A stretch of DNA of 47,664 bases from Clostridiales bacterium (GCA_029098165.1 JAQXNU010000235.1:1-47664); one strand, 5' to 3'. Numbered from the stretch's first letter, positions 6,963 to 16,761 are shown. Made by a program: numbers and translations. The notes: a model not told the origin generated them from the sequence alone.

Positions 6963-8387
6963 TTAATTATCCATACGTAATAAGAGAGCAACCGTCTCCA
7001 CATGTGTACTATGTGGAAACTGATCTACCGGACGTACCTTTTTTAATTGATATCCCTTTTCATCGAGATATTTGATATCTCTTGCTAAAGTAGCCGGGTC
7101 ACAGGAAACATAAACTACTTTCTTTGGATGCATTGCAACCACAGTATCAAGTAAGCTCTGTTCACACCCTTTACGAGGTGGATCTACAACAATGACATCT
7201 GCTGACATTGCTCCGTTGCTTTCTTTATATTTCTGCGGTAATACATCTTCTGCTGCACCAGCAAAAAACTCTGCATTTGTCATGCCATTTAACTTAGCAT
7301 TGCGTTTTGCATCTTCAATTGCCTGTGGAATGATCTCTACACCATAAACTTGTTTTGCACGCTGTGCAAGGAATAAAGAGATCGTTCCAATCCCGCAGTA
7401 CAGATCCCAAACAATTTCTTCTCCATGTAAATCAGCATAGGAAAGAGCAAGTTCATACAACTTCTTCGTCTGAACTGGATTCACCTGATAGAACGATAAT
7501 GGAGATATCTGATACTTAATATCGCCAATCTGATCAACGATAAATGGCTCTTTGTATAAGGAGATGATCTGATTCCCTAGAATTACATTTGTTTTTTCTT
7601 TATTCACATTCAGGCAGATACTCTCGATTACAAAGTCCTCCTGCTGTGTATTTAACGCAAGAAGTTTGTCCAACAGCAACTCCTGTTTTGGTATCTTCTT
7701 ACCGTTAATCACTAAGCAGACGATTACTTGCTTTGATGTAAATCCGACACGAATTAAGATATGTCGTAGTAATCCAGTGTGCTTTTCTTCATTGTAGACT
7801 GCAATTCCCGACTCCTCAATGTATTCACGAATCTTTGACACGATCAACTCATTGCTTTTGTCTCCAATATAACAGTGATCTGTATTAATGATCGAATGAG
7901 AACGACCAGCATAAAAACCGATCATAAGTTCATTATTCTTATTACGTCCCACCGGATACTGAGATTTATTACGATAATAATAAGGATCCTCCATACCAAT
8001 GATTGGTTCCATCTCATATTCTTTGATGCCACCAATACGCTCGATACAATTTTTCACCTTATTCTGCTTATATTCTAACTGTTTCTGATAGTCTAACTGC
8101 TGAATTTGGCATCCGCCGCAACGTGAAGCTAGACTACATTTTGGCTCCACACGGAATGGTGATGGTGTCACAATCGATTCAATCTTAGCATAGCCATACG
8201 TTGTCTTTGTTTTCAGAATGCGGACAATTAACTCATCCCCAACTACACCATCTTTCACAAAAAGTGTAAAGCCCTGATATCTTCCGATTCCTTCTCCATC
8301 TGCACCAATATCTTCAATCGTTAACGGCACACAATCATTTTTTTGAGGAATCGTTTGCAATTCCTCTTTCTCTGTCTTTAACGCCAT
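6963..8387 (-). CDS. rlmD: 23S rRNA (uracil-5-)-methyltransferase, RlmD/RlmCD family
   Basis: 474 residues, normal for the family. An N-terminal TRAM (OB-fold) RNA-binding domain covers about 16-75. Cys84, Cys90 and Cys93, with a Cys near 172 (DHCYIG), should hold a 4Fe-4S cluster. The SAM-binding motif is VWDLYCGIGTISLF, followed by VDPPRKGC, and the catalytic Cys lies near residue 430 in VSCDPATLARD. It methylates C5 of uridine in 23S rRNA; Firmicutes enzymes of this type can act on both U747 and U1939, so the exact target is not settled. AGGAG lies 9 nt before the ATG; yhaM is 28 nt upstream, probably in the same operon. Confidence 0.92.
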   Translation of the reverse strand: MALKTEKEELQTIPQKNDCVPLTIEDIGADGEGIGRYQGFTLFVKDGVVGDELIVRILKTKTTYGYAKIESIVTPSPFRVEPKCSLASRCGGCQIQQLDYQKQLEYKQNKVKNCIERIGGIKEYEMEPIIGMEDPYYYRNKSQYPVGRNKNNELMIGFYAGRSHSIINTDHCYIGDKSNELIVSKIREYIEESGIAVYNEEKHTGLLRHILIRVGFTSKQVIVCLVINGKKIPKQELLLDKLLALNTQQEDFVIESICLNVNKEKTNVILGNQIISLYKEPFIVDQIGDIKYQISPLSFYQVNPVQTKKLYELALSYADLHGEEIVWDLYCGIGTISLFLAQRAKQVYGVEIIPQAIEDAKRNAKLNGMTNAEFFAGAAEDVLPQKYKESNGAMSADVIVVDPPRKGCEQSLLDTVVAMHPKKVVYVSCDPATLARDIKYLDEKGYQLKKVRPVDQFPHSTHVETVALLLRMDN

Positions 8388-8415
8388 TCTATCTAACTCC
8401 TATTTCATTTCGATC

Positions 8416-9357
8416 TTAATAGTCTGAAGTCTTACGGATATTTGTGTCGAATAAACGCTGGAATCCTAACCACTCGCCTTTGGACTCTTCATTCTTTAAG
8501 ATTTCCTTCATTGTCTGAAGTTTTGCGTCCATATTATCAGCCATGCTAAGTGCCAATGCTTCTGCTAATGCTGGTTTCTTAGGAGATCCGTATTCTAATT
8601 CTCCATGATGAGCTAAGATACAGTGAAGGATCTCATTCTGCATCTTAACTGGGAAGCCAGGAATTGTCTTCATACGTTCCTGTAACTTTGCTGTTCCAAT
8701 ATAGATGTGTCCTAATAAATTACCTGCGTCCGTATAGTCATTCTCAGGAAATGTCGATAATTCTTCTAATTTTCCTAAATCATGGAACATTGCAGATACT
8801 AATAATAAATCACGTTTTAAGAAAGGATAGTTATCTGCAAGGTAATCTGCCATTTTCGTTACACCGAGTGTATGCTCTAATAATCCGCCCATAAATCCAT
8901 GATGCACACTCTTTGCTGCAGAATGCTGCTTAAATTTCTTTGCGAAATCCTTATCTTCATAAAAGCTTTGAGCTAACTCTTTTACATGTGGCTCTTTAAT
9001 CTTGTTCACATAAGTTAACAGTTCACGATACATTTCATCTACATTTTTGTCGGTTGAAGGCATATAATTAGCAACATCATATTCGCCTTCTTGACATTTA
9101 CGGACTCTTTTTACATTCAATTGAAGGGCACCTTGAAAACTGGTAACCTGACCTTCAATATGTATATAATCCATATTGTCGAAATGTTCGATTCCAGGAC
9201 CTAACTCCCAAACCTTAGCATCCTTAGTACCTGTTTTATCTTGAACAATCATAGAATAATAATTCTTTCCTGCTTTTGTCTTTAATACATTTAGCTGCTT
9301 ACAAAGATAGACTTCTTTAAACATTTCTCCATCTTTTAATTCATTCAAATATCTCAT
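8416..9357 (-). CDS. yhaM: 3'-5' exoribonuclease YhaM
   Basis: 313 residues, matching YhaM. An N-terminal OB-fold nucleic-acid-binding domain (about 10-95) is followed by an HD domain: His161 in LLEHTLGVT and the His-Asp pair at 192-193 in AMFHDLGKLEELS are the metal ligands, and a further conserved His pair is in ILAHHGELEYGSPK. YhaM trims RNA 3' ends (and single-stranded DNA) in a Mn-dependent reaction. It begins MRYLNELKDG, a typical YhaM N-terminus, with GGGAG before the ATG. It appears to be the first gene of a unit with rlmD. Confidence 0.93.
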   Translation of the reverse strand: MRYLNELKDGEMFKEVYLCKQLNVLKTKAGKNYYSMIVQDKTGTKDAKVWELGPGIEHFDNMDYIHIEGQVTSFQGALQLNVKRVRKCQEGEYDVANYMPSTDKNVDEMYRELLTYVNKIKEPHVKELAQSFYEDKDFAKKFKQHSAAKSVHHGFMGGLLEHTLGVTKMADYLADNYPFLKRDLLLVSAMFHDLGKLEELSTFPENDYTDAGNLLGHIYIGTAKLQERMKTIPGFPVKMQNEILHCILAHHGELEYGSPKKPALAEALALSMADNMDAKLQTMKEILKNEESKGEWLGFQRLFDTNIRKTSDY

Positions 9358-9462
9358 CTAGTCTCCCTAGCCTTTCTAATCTCAACCTTATTTCTATTAT
9401 ACCCCACTAGTTCGAATATATAAAGCCTTAATTCACTGGGTATCTTCAGCAATACATAAGAA

Positions 9463-9512
9463 AAGCTATGTCGCAATGCTATCCTTACCATAGCATCACA
9501 ACATAGCTAATA
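9463..9512 (-). terminator. Terminator downstream of the HtrA-like gene
   Basis: Two stacked stems, AGCTATGT/ACATAGCT outside and ATGCTAT/ATAGCAT inside, followed on the minus strand by TTTTCTT. Confidence 0.8.
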
Positions 9513-9534
9513 ATCTGATATTCGAAATCGAACG

Positions 9535-10920
9535 TTACTTCTTTGATAATGTAACCATCAGTTCCTTTTGTACCCGTTCTCCCTTGGACAGACGAGAAAC
9601 AACTACTTTGATCTCATCCTCCGGTTGATAGTTATTTAGGATACTTGCAAGATTCGTAATCGAACTAACGGTATAATCATTAATTCCTGTAATGATATCT
9701 CCTTGTCTGATATCACCATTAAATGCAGGTGAATCCTGCAATACTTTCGTTACATAGATTCCCGCTTCCAATTCATACTGCTTCAAAATAGAAGCCGGAA
9801 TATCCTGGCCAGTAACGCCCAATAAGATTCGATCATACTTATTCGTTAATTTCTCAATGATCGGTTTTAATCTTGATATTCCAATCACGGTACAGATATT
9901 CGTATCAGAATTCTCTTTCATTACCTGCGTGATAATTCCTACTACTTTTCCGTCCATACTGATGATGACACCATCACTGTTCGAATTATTCGTTATATCT
10001 GTCGTAAATAAATCCAGACGATTGTCCATAATATAACAAGAAGTTCCCTTACTGGTAACCATACCTAGTTCCATTGAATTGACTATGCCATTTGGCTGCC
10101 CCAATCCGATGATCGGCGTTCCTACCGTTAAAGAATAGGACTCCCCTAAGTCTGCATACTTAATTGCTGAAAGTTGTAAAGGTGCTATATCTTTCAGCTT
10201 GATTGCAATGACCGCTAAGTTATAATCTCTATCGTAATTCCAGATCTCTCCCCCAACAACAAAACCTCCTGGGAAAGATACATCGATCTCATTGGACCCT
10301 TTTACTTTACTATAATCAACTAAAACCATTAATTCTGCATTATTCTGACCTAAAATAATTCCAGTGCTCGTCTTAGTGGACTCAAAAGGTTCATCCGCCC
10401 AATCCTCTTTATTCTCAATTGCAGTAATCGTAACCAAACTATTATTCACTGCATTGGATAACTTTTTAATTTCAAGAAGGATCTTCTCGTAATCATTAAT
10501 CGTTGCTGTAATCTTATGCTCAACGATCGTTGGTGCTACTTCTGGTTCTGGTGTAGGAGTTGGCTCTGGTGTCACACTCACAGTAGCTTGCGGGGAAGCC
10601 TGTATCGTTGAAATATCTGCTCCCGTGGAAATAGGATCTTGCGTTAATTTCTGGTCCGCTCCATTGCCTTCCATACCCTCTGATGGATCTGATGGAAACA
10701 ATATCTCAGCTCGTTTGGTTGTATCGATTCCCAGAATCTTATTTACCAGTCCTTCTGACTTCATAAATACAATTCGTGCAATCACTCCAAACAAAGTCGC
10801 TAAGAATATAGTACTAATCGTTGCCAGCACTAACTTTTTAATCTTGTTCTTACGTCGAGGAATTACCTTTTCTTGAATAAACGTAAACTCATTATCTGGC
10901 TTGGTCCTCTTTGTATCCAT
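9535..10920 (-). CDS. HtrA/DegP-like membrane protein with degenerate protease site and PDZ domain
   Basis: 461 residues: a cytoplasmic basic segment, one membrane helix (about 28-52), a Pro/Thr/Glu-rich linker (about 110-135), a trypsin-like domain (about 150-350) and a C-terminal PDZ domain (about 365-455). The fold markers of HtrA are present (TSTGIILGQ, GLGQPNGIVNSMELGMVTS, DGKVVGIIT), but the triad is not. The region where the catalytic His should be reads LMVLVDYSK (near 198), the Asp position is Asn in RDYNLAV (near 233), and GNSGGP is replaced by SNSDGV (near 312), keeping only the Ser. It is therefore likely a scaffold or sensor that binds peptides through PDZ. It lies just downstream of a two-component system. 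Confidence 0.85.
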   Translation of the reverse strand: MDTKRTKPDNEFTFIQEKVIPRRKNKIKKLVLATISTIFLATLFGVIARIVFMKSEGLVNKILGIDTTKRAEILFPSDPSEGMEGNGADQKLTQDPISTGADISTIQASPQATVSVTPEPTPTPEPEVAPTIVEHKITATINDYEKILLEIKKLSNAVNNSLVTITAIENKEDWADEPFESTKTSTGIILGQNNAELMVLVDYSKVKGSNEIDVSFPGGFVVGGEIWNYDRDYNLAVIAIKLKDIAPLQLSAIKYADLGESYSLTVGTPIIGLGQPNGIVNSMELGMVTSKGTSCYIMDNRLDLFTTDITNNSNSDGVIISMDGKVVGIITQVMKENSDTNICTVIGISRLKPIIEKLTNKYDRILLGVTGQDIPASILKQYELEAGIYVTKVLQDSPAFNGDIRQGDIITGINDYTVSSITNLASILNNYQPEDEIKVVVSRLSKGERVQKELMVTLSKK

Positions 10921-11039
10921 ACATGTCCTCCAAGTTCTAATCCTGATTTATTCGCTCACTTGAACCACATCTTAATCCGAGAGACTAAGATTAATTTTAT
11001 CACATACATATGAACGAACTATGAAGAATTTGTAAACAA

Positions 11040-12440
11040 TCAGTCGCTTCTAGGCAGTGTAAAAATGAATTCCGTCCCGACTCCCTCTGTGCTTATTACA
11101 TTGATGTTCTCTTGATGTGCTGTAATAATTTCCTTCGTAATGGAAAGACCTAAGCCAGTACCCTTTTTATCCTTACCTCGTGAAGTATCCGTTTTATAGA
11201 ATCGTTCCCAAATCTTTTTCAAGCTGTCTTTTGGAATTCCGATGCCATGATCTTTAACTGAAACAAATACTTTCGATCCCTTTTCTTCTGTCCTAATCTG
11301 AATCTTTGAATCCGTGTTGCTAAACTTAATCGCATTATCCAGTAGATTATATAGGACTTGCTGTATTTTACTCTTATCTGCATCCACATAAGTCTCTTTT
11401 GCAGAGAATTCAAGATTTAACACAATTCGTTTCTTGGTACAATAACCTTCAAAAGTTGCAGCTGTCTTTCTTATGACCTCATTTACGTCAAAGGATCGAA
11501 TGTCTAACATTGCACCTTTTTGATCAAAACTATTTAGCGCTAGCAAATTCGTCGTCAGCTTTGTCAAACGCTCTGTTTCAAACAAGATGATATCAAGATA
11601 TTTGTTCTGCACCTCATACGGAATCGTACCATCTACGATTGCTTCCGCATAACCACGAATCGACGTTAATGGCGATCGAAAATCATGGGATATGTTCGCT
11701 ACAAACTTCTTTTGATAATCATCCAGACTTTTTAACTCATCTGCCATAAATTTAATCGCATCTCAAAGATCCTTATACTCATCATTGGAATGCAGTACGA
11801 GTCTTTCATCAAAGTGTCCTTTTGCATATTCCATCGCAATCTTCTTTAATTTATCTACTGGATAAATAGCAAAGAAGTAAATCACAGTAAAGATCAAAAG
11901 CAAAAAGATCAGAAAAACAACAAAAACAATATTGATAAAATCAAGATAATAAACCGAATCTGCATCTACCTCTGACATCGGTGTTAATATGCAGATGTAA
12001 CCTCGGATGGAATAGTTGTATGGAATACCCATGATAACACTTAACATTGGTTCTCGAAACGTTCCTCGAATCATAACATTATTCGTAAATGTCTGATCTA
12101 AAAATGTCGGTATCTTATCCAGAATATTCACACTACGCATATCCCCTTTGGAATCTAAGATGATCTCTCCATCTATATTGATTACCCAAATCCTTGCACC
12201 TAAAAAATCTCCTAAGGTTCGCAACTGATTCATCATCTCCGAATAGGATAGATTGGAGGAATAATAAGGTGTTGCATATTCACTAACGATCCTCTCTGCC
12301 TGGTTATAGCACTCATCCTGCTTACGTTCTAAAAGTTTGCGTTCCATACGGTGCCTACCATACGTATTTAATAGTAGAAGCATCAGAACAGCGGTAACAA
12401 CATAGCAGATGATCAGTTTTAGTAATGCCTTTCTCTTCAT
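11040..12440 (-). pseudogene. Sensor histidine kinase interrupted by an in-frame TGA
   Basis: Two fragments in the same reading frame make one kinase of 466 codons. The N-terminal part (12440-11766, 225 residues) has a membrane helix at about 8-25, an extracytoplasmic sensor domain, a second helix at about 168-192 and the HAMP domain ending SNDEYKDL. A TGA at 11765-11763 then stops translation. The frame continues DAIKFMADELKSLDDYQ, with the phosphoacceptor His in ISHDFRSPLT and intact ATPase motifs (NLLDNAIKFS, DHGIGIP, GTGLGLSIT). One base change (for example from TCA or GGA) explains the stop; no indel is needed. An ATG at 11747, 15 nt after the stop, could allow re-initiation of a soluble kinase core. 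Sequencing error is the main alternative. Confidence 0.9.
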
Positions 12441-12483
12441 GAAAAAGCCACATCCTCTCTTTTATACATGGCAATGTATTCTG

Positions 12484-13197
12484 CTAGTTCTTACGTACTT
12501 CAAATTTGTATCCGATTCCCCATACTGTAGATAGTCTCCATGCAGTGTGATCTTTGATCTTTTCACGAAGTCGTTTGATATGGACATCGACGGTTCTTGT
12601 ATCACCAATATACTCATATCCCCAGATATGATCTAATAACTGCTCTCTTGTAAATACTTGATTTGGATGAACCGCAAGGAAATAGAATAACTCCAGTTCC
12701 TTTGGAGGCATCTCAATCGGCTGATTATAATAGGTTACCGAATAGTTGGTCTGATTGATCACTAAGTCAGGATAGCTTACAAAGTCGCCTTTTTCACTTG
12801 TATCAATCTCATTCGCAGCAGGTGTCACTGCCGTTCTTCGGAGTACTGCCTTTACTCTGGCAACAAGCTCTTTGGAGTCAAAAGGCTTTATCATATAATC
12901 ATCCGCACCAAGTTCCAGACCTAATACCTTATCAAAGATCTCCCCTTTCGCAGACAACATGATAATTGGTACCTTTGAAGTCTTTCGTACTTCTCGACAT
13001 ACTTCATATCCATCGATACCAGGAAGCATAAGATCCAGTAAGATTAGATCTGGTTGAAATTCTCGAAATTTGCTAATTGCTTCTTCGCCATCATAAACAA
13101 TTAATGTATCATAACATTCTTTTGCTAAATATAGAGAAATTAGCTCTGCAATATTTGCATCATCATCTACAATCAATATCTTTTGCTTTGTTGCCAT
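12484..13197 (-). CDS. Response regulator, OmpR/PhoB family
   Basis: 237 residues from the ATG at 13197, preceded by AGGAGG at 6 nt; the codon before it is a TTG that would sit too close to that site. The receiver domain has the acidic pocket DDD at 11-13, phosphoacceptor Asp55 in LILLDLMLPG, the switch residue in IMLSAKG and the conserved Lys in DDYMIKPF. The C-terminal winged helix ends RTVDVHIKRLREKI...WGIGYKF. It is followed after 43 nt by the interrupted kinase gene, its expected partner, and preceded after 26 nt by mutS2, so it may be co-transcribed with mutS2. Confidence 0.95.
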   Translation of the reverse strand: MATKQKILIVDDDANIAELISLYLAKECYDTLIVYDGEEAISKFREFQPDLILLDLMLPGIDGYEVCREVRKTSKVPIIMLSAKGEIFDKVLGLELGADDYMIKPFDSKELVARVKAVLRRTAVTPAANEIDTSEKGDFVSYPDLVINQTNYSVTYYNQPIEMPPKELELFYFLAVHPNQVFTREQLLDHIWGYEYIGDTRTVDVHIKRLREKIKDHTAWRLSTVWGIGYKFEVRKN

Positions 13198-13223
13198 CAA
13201 ACCCCTCCTGTTATTACCAAAGT

Positions 13224-15611
13224 TTATTTAAATTCGACGATTGTCACACCGTGGTCACCTTCACCAAAGTTTCCAAGTCGGAATGATTTCACATATTTCG
13301 TACGTTTTAGATGAGCATGTACCGCATCTTTTAATGCTCCTGTACCACGTCCATGAATGATTGTAACCTTAGTTAAATGAGATAAATATGCGTCATCAAG
13401 ATATTTATCTACCATAGGCAATGCCTCATCCACTCGCTTACCAATGATATTTAATTCAGGGCTAATCGTACTAGATTTACTCATACGAATTTTACCACTC
13501 TGAGTTTTTGTCAGATTCGGTGCCACGATTGTCTCTTCATCCACTAATTCCAGATCGCTCATATTGATCAAAGAACGTAAAATTCCCATCTGTACATACA
13601 TATCACCTTTTGCATTCGGCAACGTGCTTACCGTACCTTTTAAGTTGAGAGAAATTACATGAACGGTATCGCCAATCTTAAAGTCGCTAGCTACATTTTT
13701 CTTATTTTTCTTCTTCTGAACGGTTAATTTAGAGTTCGTCTCACCCAGACGTTCACGAAGTGCAGCACGCTCATTTTCCATCTCTTTGTTAACTCCAGAA
13801 GTAGAAGCCCATTTATTATATTTACGTATGGTTTCGTCAGCATAATCCTTTGCTTCCTGTAAGATATGACGTGCCTGCTCATTTGCCTCACGCAAGATTC
13901 TATCTTTTGCCGCGTCAATTTTCGTATTTTTCTCGGTTAATCGTTTTTTCAATTGTTCAACTTCAGCTTTATATTTTGTGATTTCTTCTTTATCTTTCTC
14001 CATCGCGATACGATTTGCTTCCAAATTGCTAATCACATCTTCAAAACTTTCATCCTTAGTTTGGATAAATCCTTTGGCACATTCAATGATTTGTGCATTT
14101 AATCCAAGTTTCTGAGAAATCGCAAATGCATTACTCTTACCTGGAATACCAATCAATAGACGATACGTAGGACGTAAGGTTTCTACACTAAACTCGCAAC
14201 ACGCATTGCTAACACCTGGCGTTGAAAGTGCAAAGATTTTTAATTCACTATAATGAGTTGTAGCCATCGTACGAATCTTTCTTTCATGAAGATACGATAA
14301 AATAGACATTGCTAAAGCGGCACCTTCTGTTGGGTCAGTACCGGCACCAAGCTCATCGAATAAGACAAGAGAATTTTCATCCGCTTTTTCTAAGATTGAT
14401 ACTGTATTTGTCATATGAGAGGAGAAGGTACTCAAGCTCTGCTCAATACTCTGCTCATCTCCGATATCTGCATAAACTTCAGAAAATACGGATAATTCGG
14501 AGCCATCAAATGCTGGAATATGAAGTCCGGATTGTCCCATTAAAGTAAATAGACCTACGGTCTTTAAAGAAACCGTTTTACCACCAGTATTTGGTCCTGT
14601 TATAACAAGCAGATCAAACTCACTACCAAGATAAATATCAATCGGTACTACCTTGTGAGAATCAATTAACGGATGACGTCCTTTTCTGATATTGATATAA
14701 TGCCTATCATTGAACTTTGGTTCTGAAGCTTTCATTTGCTTCGACAATTGTGCCCTTGCAAAGATGAAGTCAAGTTCCGCCAAGGTTCTTAGATCATATT
14801 CGATATTTTCTCTTTCCACTCCTACCATACTACTAAGTTCAGCAAGTATCTTTTCAATCTCTTCCTGTTCTTTGACCGCTAATTCTGCCAATTCATTATT
14901 AAGTTTTACGATTGCAATTGGCTCAATGAATACGGTAGAACCAGTCGAAGACTGATCGTGCATCATACCTTGAAATGTATTTTTATATTCCTGCTTTACA
15001 GGTACACAATAACGTCCGTTACGCATTGTAATAATGGCGTCCTGAAGCTGTCCTTTTGCTGCAGCTGCATTCATAATAGATCCTAATTGTTCATGAATCT
15101 TATCATTCGTATTTTTAATGCTTTTACGAACTTTTTTAAGACCAGCACTTGCATCATCTGCGATCTCTTCCTCGGAGATGATACATCTCATAATCTCTGT
15201 ATTGATCGGAGATAGTGGTTCTAATAGCTGGAACATCTCCGTCAGACTATCCTGAGCTGCTTCCTGCGTTTCTCCGCTATTCTTTTGATTATATCCATAG
15301 TTCTTAGCTCTTAAGGTTGCTGTAAGAACCGAACTAATCTTTAATAACTCTCCTGCCCCTAAGGTTGCTCCGATTTCCAATCGTTTTAATGATCCACGTA
15401 CATCAGGTATTCCAGAAAAGGATAGTGTTCCCTTTGCATAAATCCTTGCTAGGGCATCGCTTGTTTCCTTCTGCATCCTTTCAATTTCATGTAGATTTAC
15501 TAATGGCATTAAATTTTTACATTTATCTCTACCTAAAGCAGATCCTGCTAATCCACTTAAACGATCAATAATTTTTGTATACTCTAAAACGCGTAAAGCC
15601 TTTTCATTCAT
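13224..15611 (-). CDS. mutS2: MutS2 ATPase/endonuclease
   Basis: 795 residues, full length. It lacks the mismatch-recognition domain of MutS and has a core clamp, an ABC ATPase with Walker A GPNTGGKTVSLK (near 340) and Walker B LVLFDELGAGTDP, a long coiled coil (about 520-640), a KOW-like segment and a C-terminal Smr domain (about 715-795) with the HGRGTGAL motif. MutS2 suppresses homologous recombination and, in Firmicutes, acts on collided ribosomes (RqcU). The window also encodes rqcP, another ribosome quality control factor. A strong palindrome lies about 60 nt upstream of the start. Confidence 0.96.
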   Translation of the reverse strand: MNEKALRVLEYTKIIDRLSGLAGSALGRDKCKNLMPLVNLHEIERMQKETSDALARIYAKGTLSFSGIPDVRGSLKRLEIGATLGAGELLKISSVLTATLRAKNYGYNQKNSGETQEAAQDSLTEMFQLLEPLSPINTEIMRCIISEEEIADDASAGLKKVRKSIKNTNDKIHEQLGSIMNAAAAKGQLQDAIITMRNGRYCVPVKQEYKNTFQGMMHDQSSTGSTVFIEPIAIVKLNNELAELAVKEQEEIEKILAELSSMVGVERENIEYDLRTLAELDFIFARAQLSKQMKASEPKFNDRHYINIRKGRHPLIDSHKVVPIDIYLGSEFDLLVITGPNTGGKTVSLKTVGLFTLMGQSGLHIPAFDGSELSVFSEVYADIGDEQSIEQSLSTFSSHMTNTVSILEKADENSLVLFDELGAGTDPTEGAALAMSILSYLHERKIRTMATTHYSELKIFALSTPGVSNACCEFSVETLRPTYRLLIGIPGKSNAFAISQKLGLNAQIIECAKGFIQTKDESFEDVISNLEANRIAMEKDKEEITKYKAEVEQLKKRLTEKNTKIDAAKDRILREANEQARHILQEAKDYADETIRKYNKWASTSGVNKEMENERAALRERLGETNSKLTVQKKKNKKNVASDFKIGDTVHVISLNLKGTVSTLPNAKGDMYVQMGILRSLINMSDLELVDEETIVAPNLTKTQSGKIRMSKSSTISPELNIIGKRVDEALPMVDKYLDDAYLSHLTKVTIIHGRGTGALKDAVHAHLKRTKYVKSFRLGNFGEGDHGVTIVEFK

Positions 15612-15670
15612 AATCTCACCATACTTTCACTTTTACAATCAAATCAACTAATCTTTATTATCTCCATTTT

Positions 15671-15698
15671 ACTATAGACAAAAATAATTGTCTATAGT
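15671..15698. promoter_or_regulatory. Palindrome upstream of mutS2
   Basis: Perfect inverted repeat with 11-nt arms ACTATAGACAA and TTGTCTATAGT around 6 A/T bases, 60-87 nt before the mutS2 start. Each arm contains a TATAG like a -10 box, and no standard promoter spacing was found, so it may be an operator or carry overlapping start signals. Regulator unknown. Confidence 0.45.
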
Positions 15699-15702
15699 AA
15701 CC

Positions 15703-15745
15703 AAAAGGCCGCACATAAGTATTCTACTTATGTGCGGCCTTTTTT
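15703..15745 (-). terminator. Terminator downstream of trmL
   Basis: Perfect 15-bp stem AGGCCGCACATAAGT/ACTTATGTGCGGCCT with a 5-nt loop and T runs on both sides. It separates the trmL unit from mutS2. Confidence 0.92.
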
Positions 15746-15757
15746 CATATTCATAAT

Positions 15758-16258
15758 TTACTTTGCTTCATCCCAGCTATGGTGGTGAAGTTGACCTAAT
15801 AATCTCATATGTTCAAAATTATTCTGTCGTAATGCTTCATATAAAACAACAGCCACTGAATTACCTAGATTTAGAGAACGAATATCCCCGATCATTGGAA
15901 TACGAATTGACGTATCCTTATGCTCGAGTAAAATTTCTTCTGGAATCCCTGCACTCTCTTTACCAAACATGATAAAACAGTCAGGTTCATAAGAAACTTC
16001 TGTGTATACGTGTCTTGCTTTTGTTGTTGCCATATAAATCTTCGCATTTGGATTTTTTGCTAAGAAATCATCAAAGTCATCGTAAACAGTAACATCGAGA
16101 TCTTTCCAATAGTCAAGTCCTGCACGACGAATTTCTTTTTCATTCAAACTAAATCCTAATGGTTCTATTAGGTGTAGCTTTGTTCCTGTTGCCACACATG
16201 TACGTCCTATATTACCAGTATTCGCTGGAATTTCCGGCTCATATAATACTATATTCAT
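15758..16258 (-). CDS. trmL: tRNA (cytidine(34)-2'-O)-methyltransferase TrmL
   Basis: 166 residues, a minimal SPOUT enzyme. It starts MNIVLYEPEIPANTGNIGRT, and the SAM-binding trefoil knot at the C-terminal half has FGKESAGIP and IPMIGDIRSLNLGNSVAVV. TrmL 2'-O-methylates the wobble nucleotide of tRNA-Leu isoacceptors; a tRNA-Leu(UAA) gene, a potential substrate, lies about 7 kb away. AGGA lies before the ATG. It follows cheX after 32 nt, so the two could be in one operon. Confidence 0.93.
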   Translation of the reverse strand: MNIVLYEPEIPANTGNIGRTCVATGTKLHLIEPLGFSLNEKEIRRAGLDYWKDLDVTVYDDFDDFLAKNPNAKIYMATTKARHVYTEVSYEPDCFIMFGKESAGIPEEILLEHKDTSIRIPMIGDIRSLNLGNSVAVVLYEALRQNNFEHMRLLGQLHHHSWDEAK

Positions 16259-16290
16259 TCTACCAAATCCTTTCTAAATTGACTGGTATT

Positions 16291-16761
16291 CTAATGCTCT
16301 TTGATCGCAACATTGATCTCTATTTTTTTATCGTCTTCATAGATTAATGGAATACAGATATTTGCTGCATAATTGTTTGTAAACATTACCGTTCCTTTAC
16401 ATATTGTAGGCGGTGTAATATCTATTGCGATTCCTTTTGTTGAGAATACCGTAGCTGTATTACCTAAAATCATATTACAAAGTTCAGAAATTGCACTCTC
16501 CGCTAACTCATCAAGTGCAGGTAACTGCATCATACACATTTTAGACGCAACATCTAATGCTACATCATTATCAAAAGTCAAGATTACCTGACCAGTCATT
16601 TCTCCAGTTACTCCAAGCATAATTAATAGGGATTTATCTCCAAATACAGCTTCTTTTGTATATGGTTTTCCCACTTTCACATCGATGAATACCATGTCTT
16701 TTAAAACTTTACTAGCCGCAACTAAGAATGGATTAATATACTCTACATTAATACCTGCCAT
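16291..16761 (-). CDS. cheX: CheX-like chemotaxis phosphatase domain protein
   Basis: 156 residues, one CheX domain. The active-site pair of the CheC/CheX/FliY family is present once, as Glu93 and Asn96 in SAISELCNMILGN. CheX dephosphorylates CheY-P, but stand-alone relatives in Clostridia often act on other response regulators. No other chemotaxis gene is nearby; the only regulator in the vicinity is the OmpR-type protein encoded 3 kb downstream. GGAGG stands 7 nt before the ATG. Confidence 0.85.
   Translation of the reverse strand: MAGINVEYINPFLVAASKVLKDMVFIDVKVGKPYTKEAVFGDKSLLIMLGVTGEMTGQVILTFDNDVALDVASKMCMMQLPALDELAESAISELCNMILGNTATVFSTKGIAIDITPPTICKGTVMFTNNYAANICIPLIYEDDKKIEINVAIKEH

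Noticed and set aside
10974-10997. Hairpin TTAATC/GATTAA between the interrupted kinase and the HtrA-like gene
   Set aside because: The A/T-rich 6-bp stem is too weak to call a terminator or operator.
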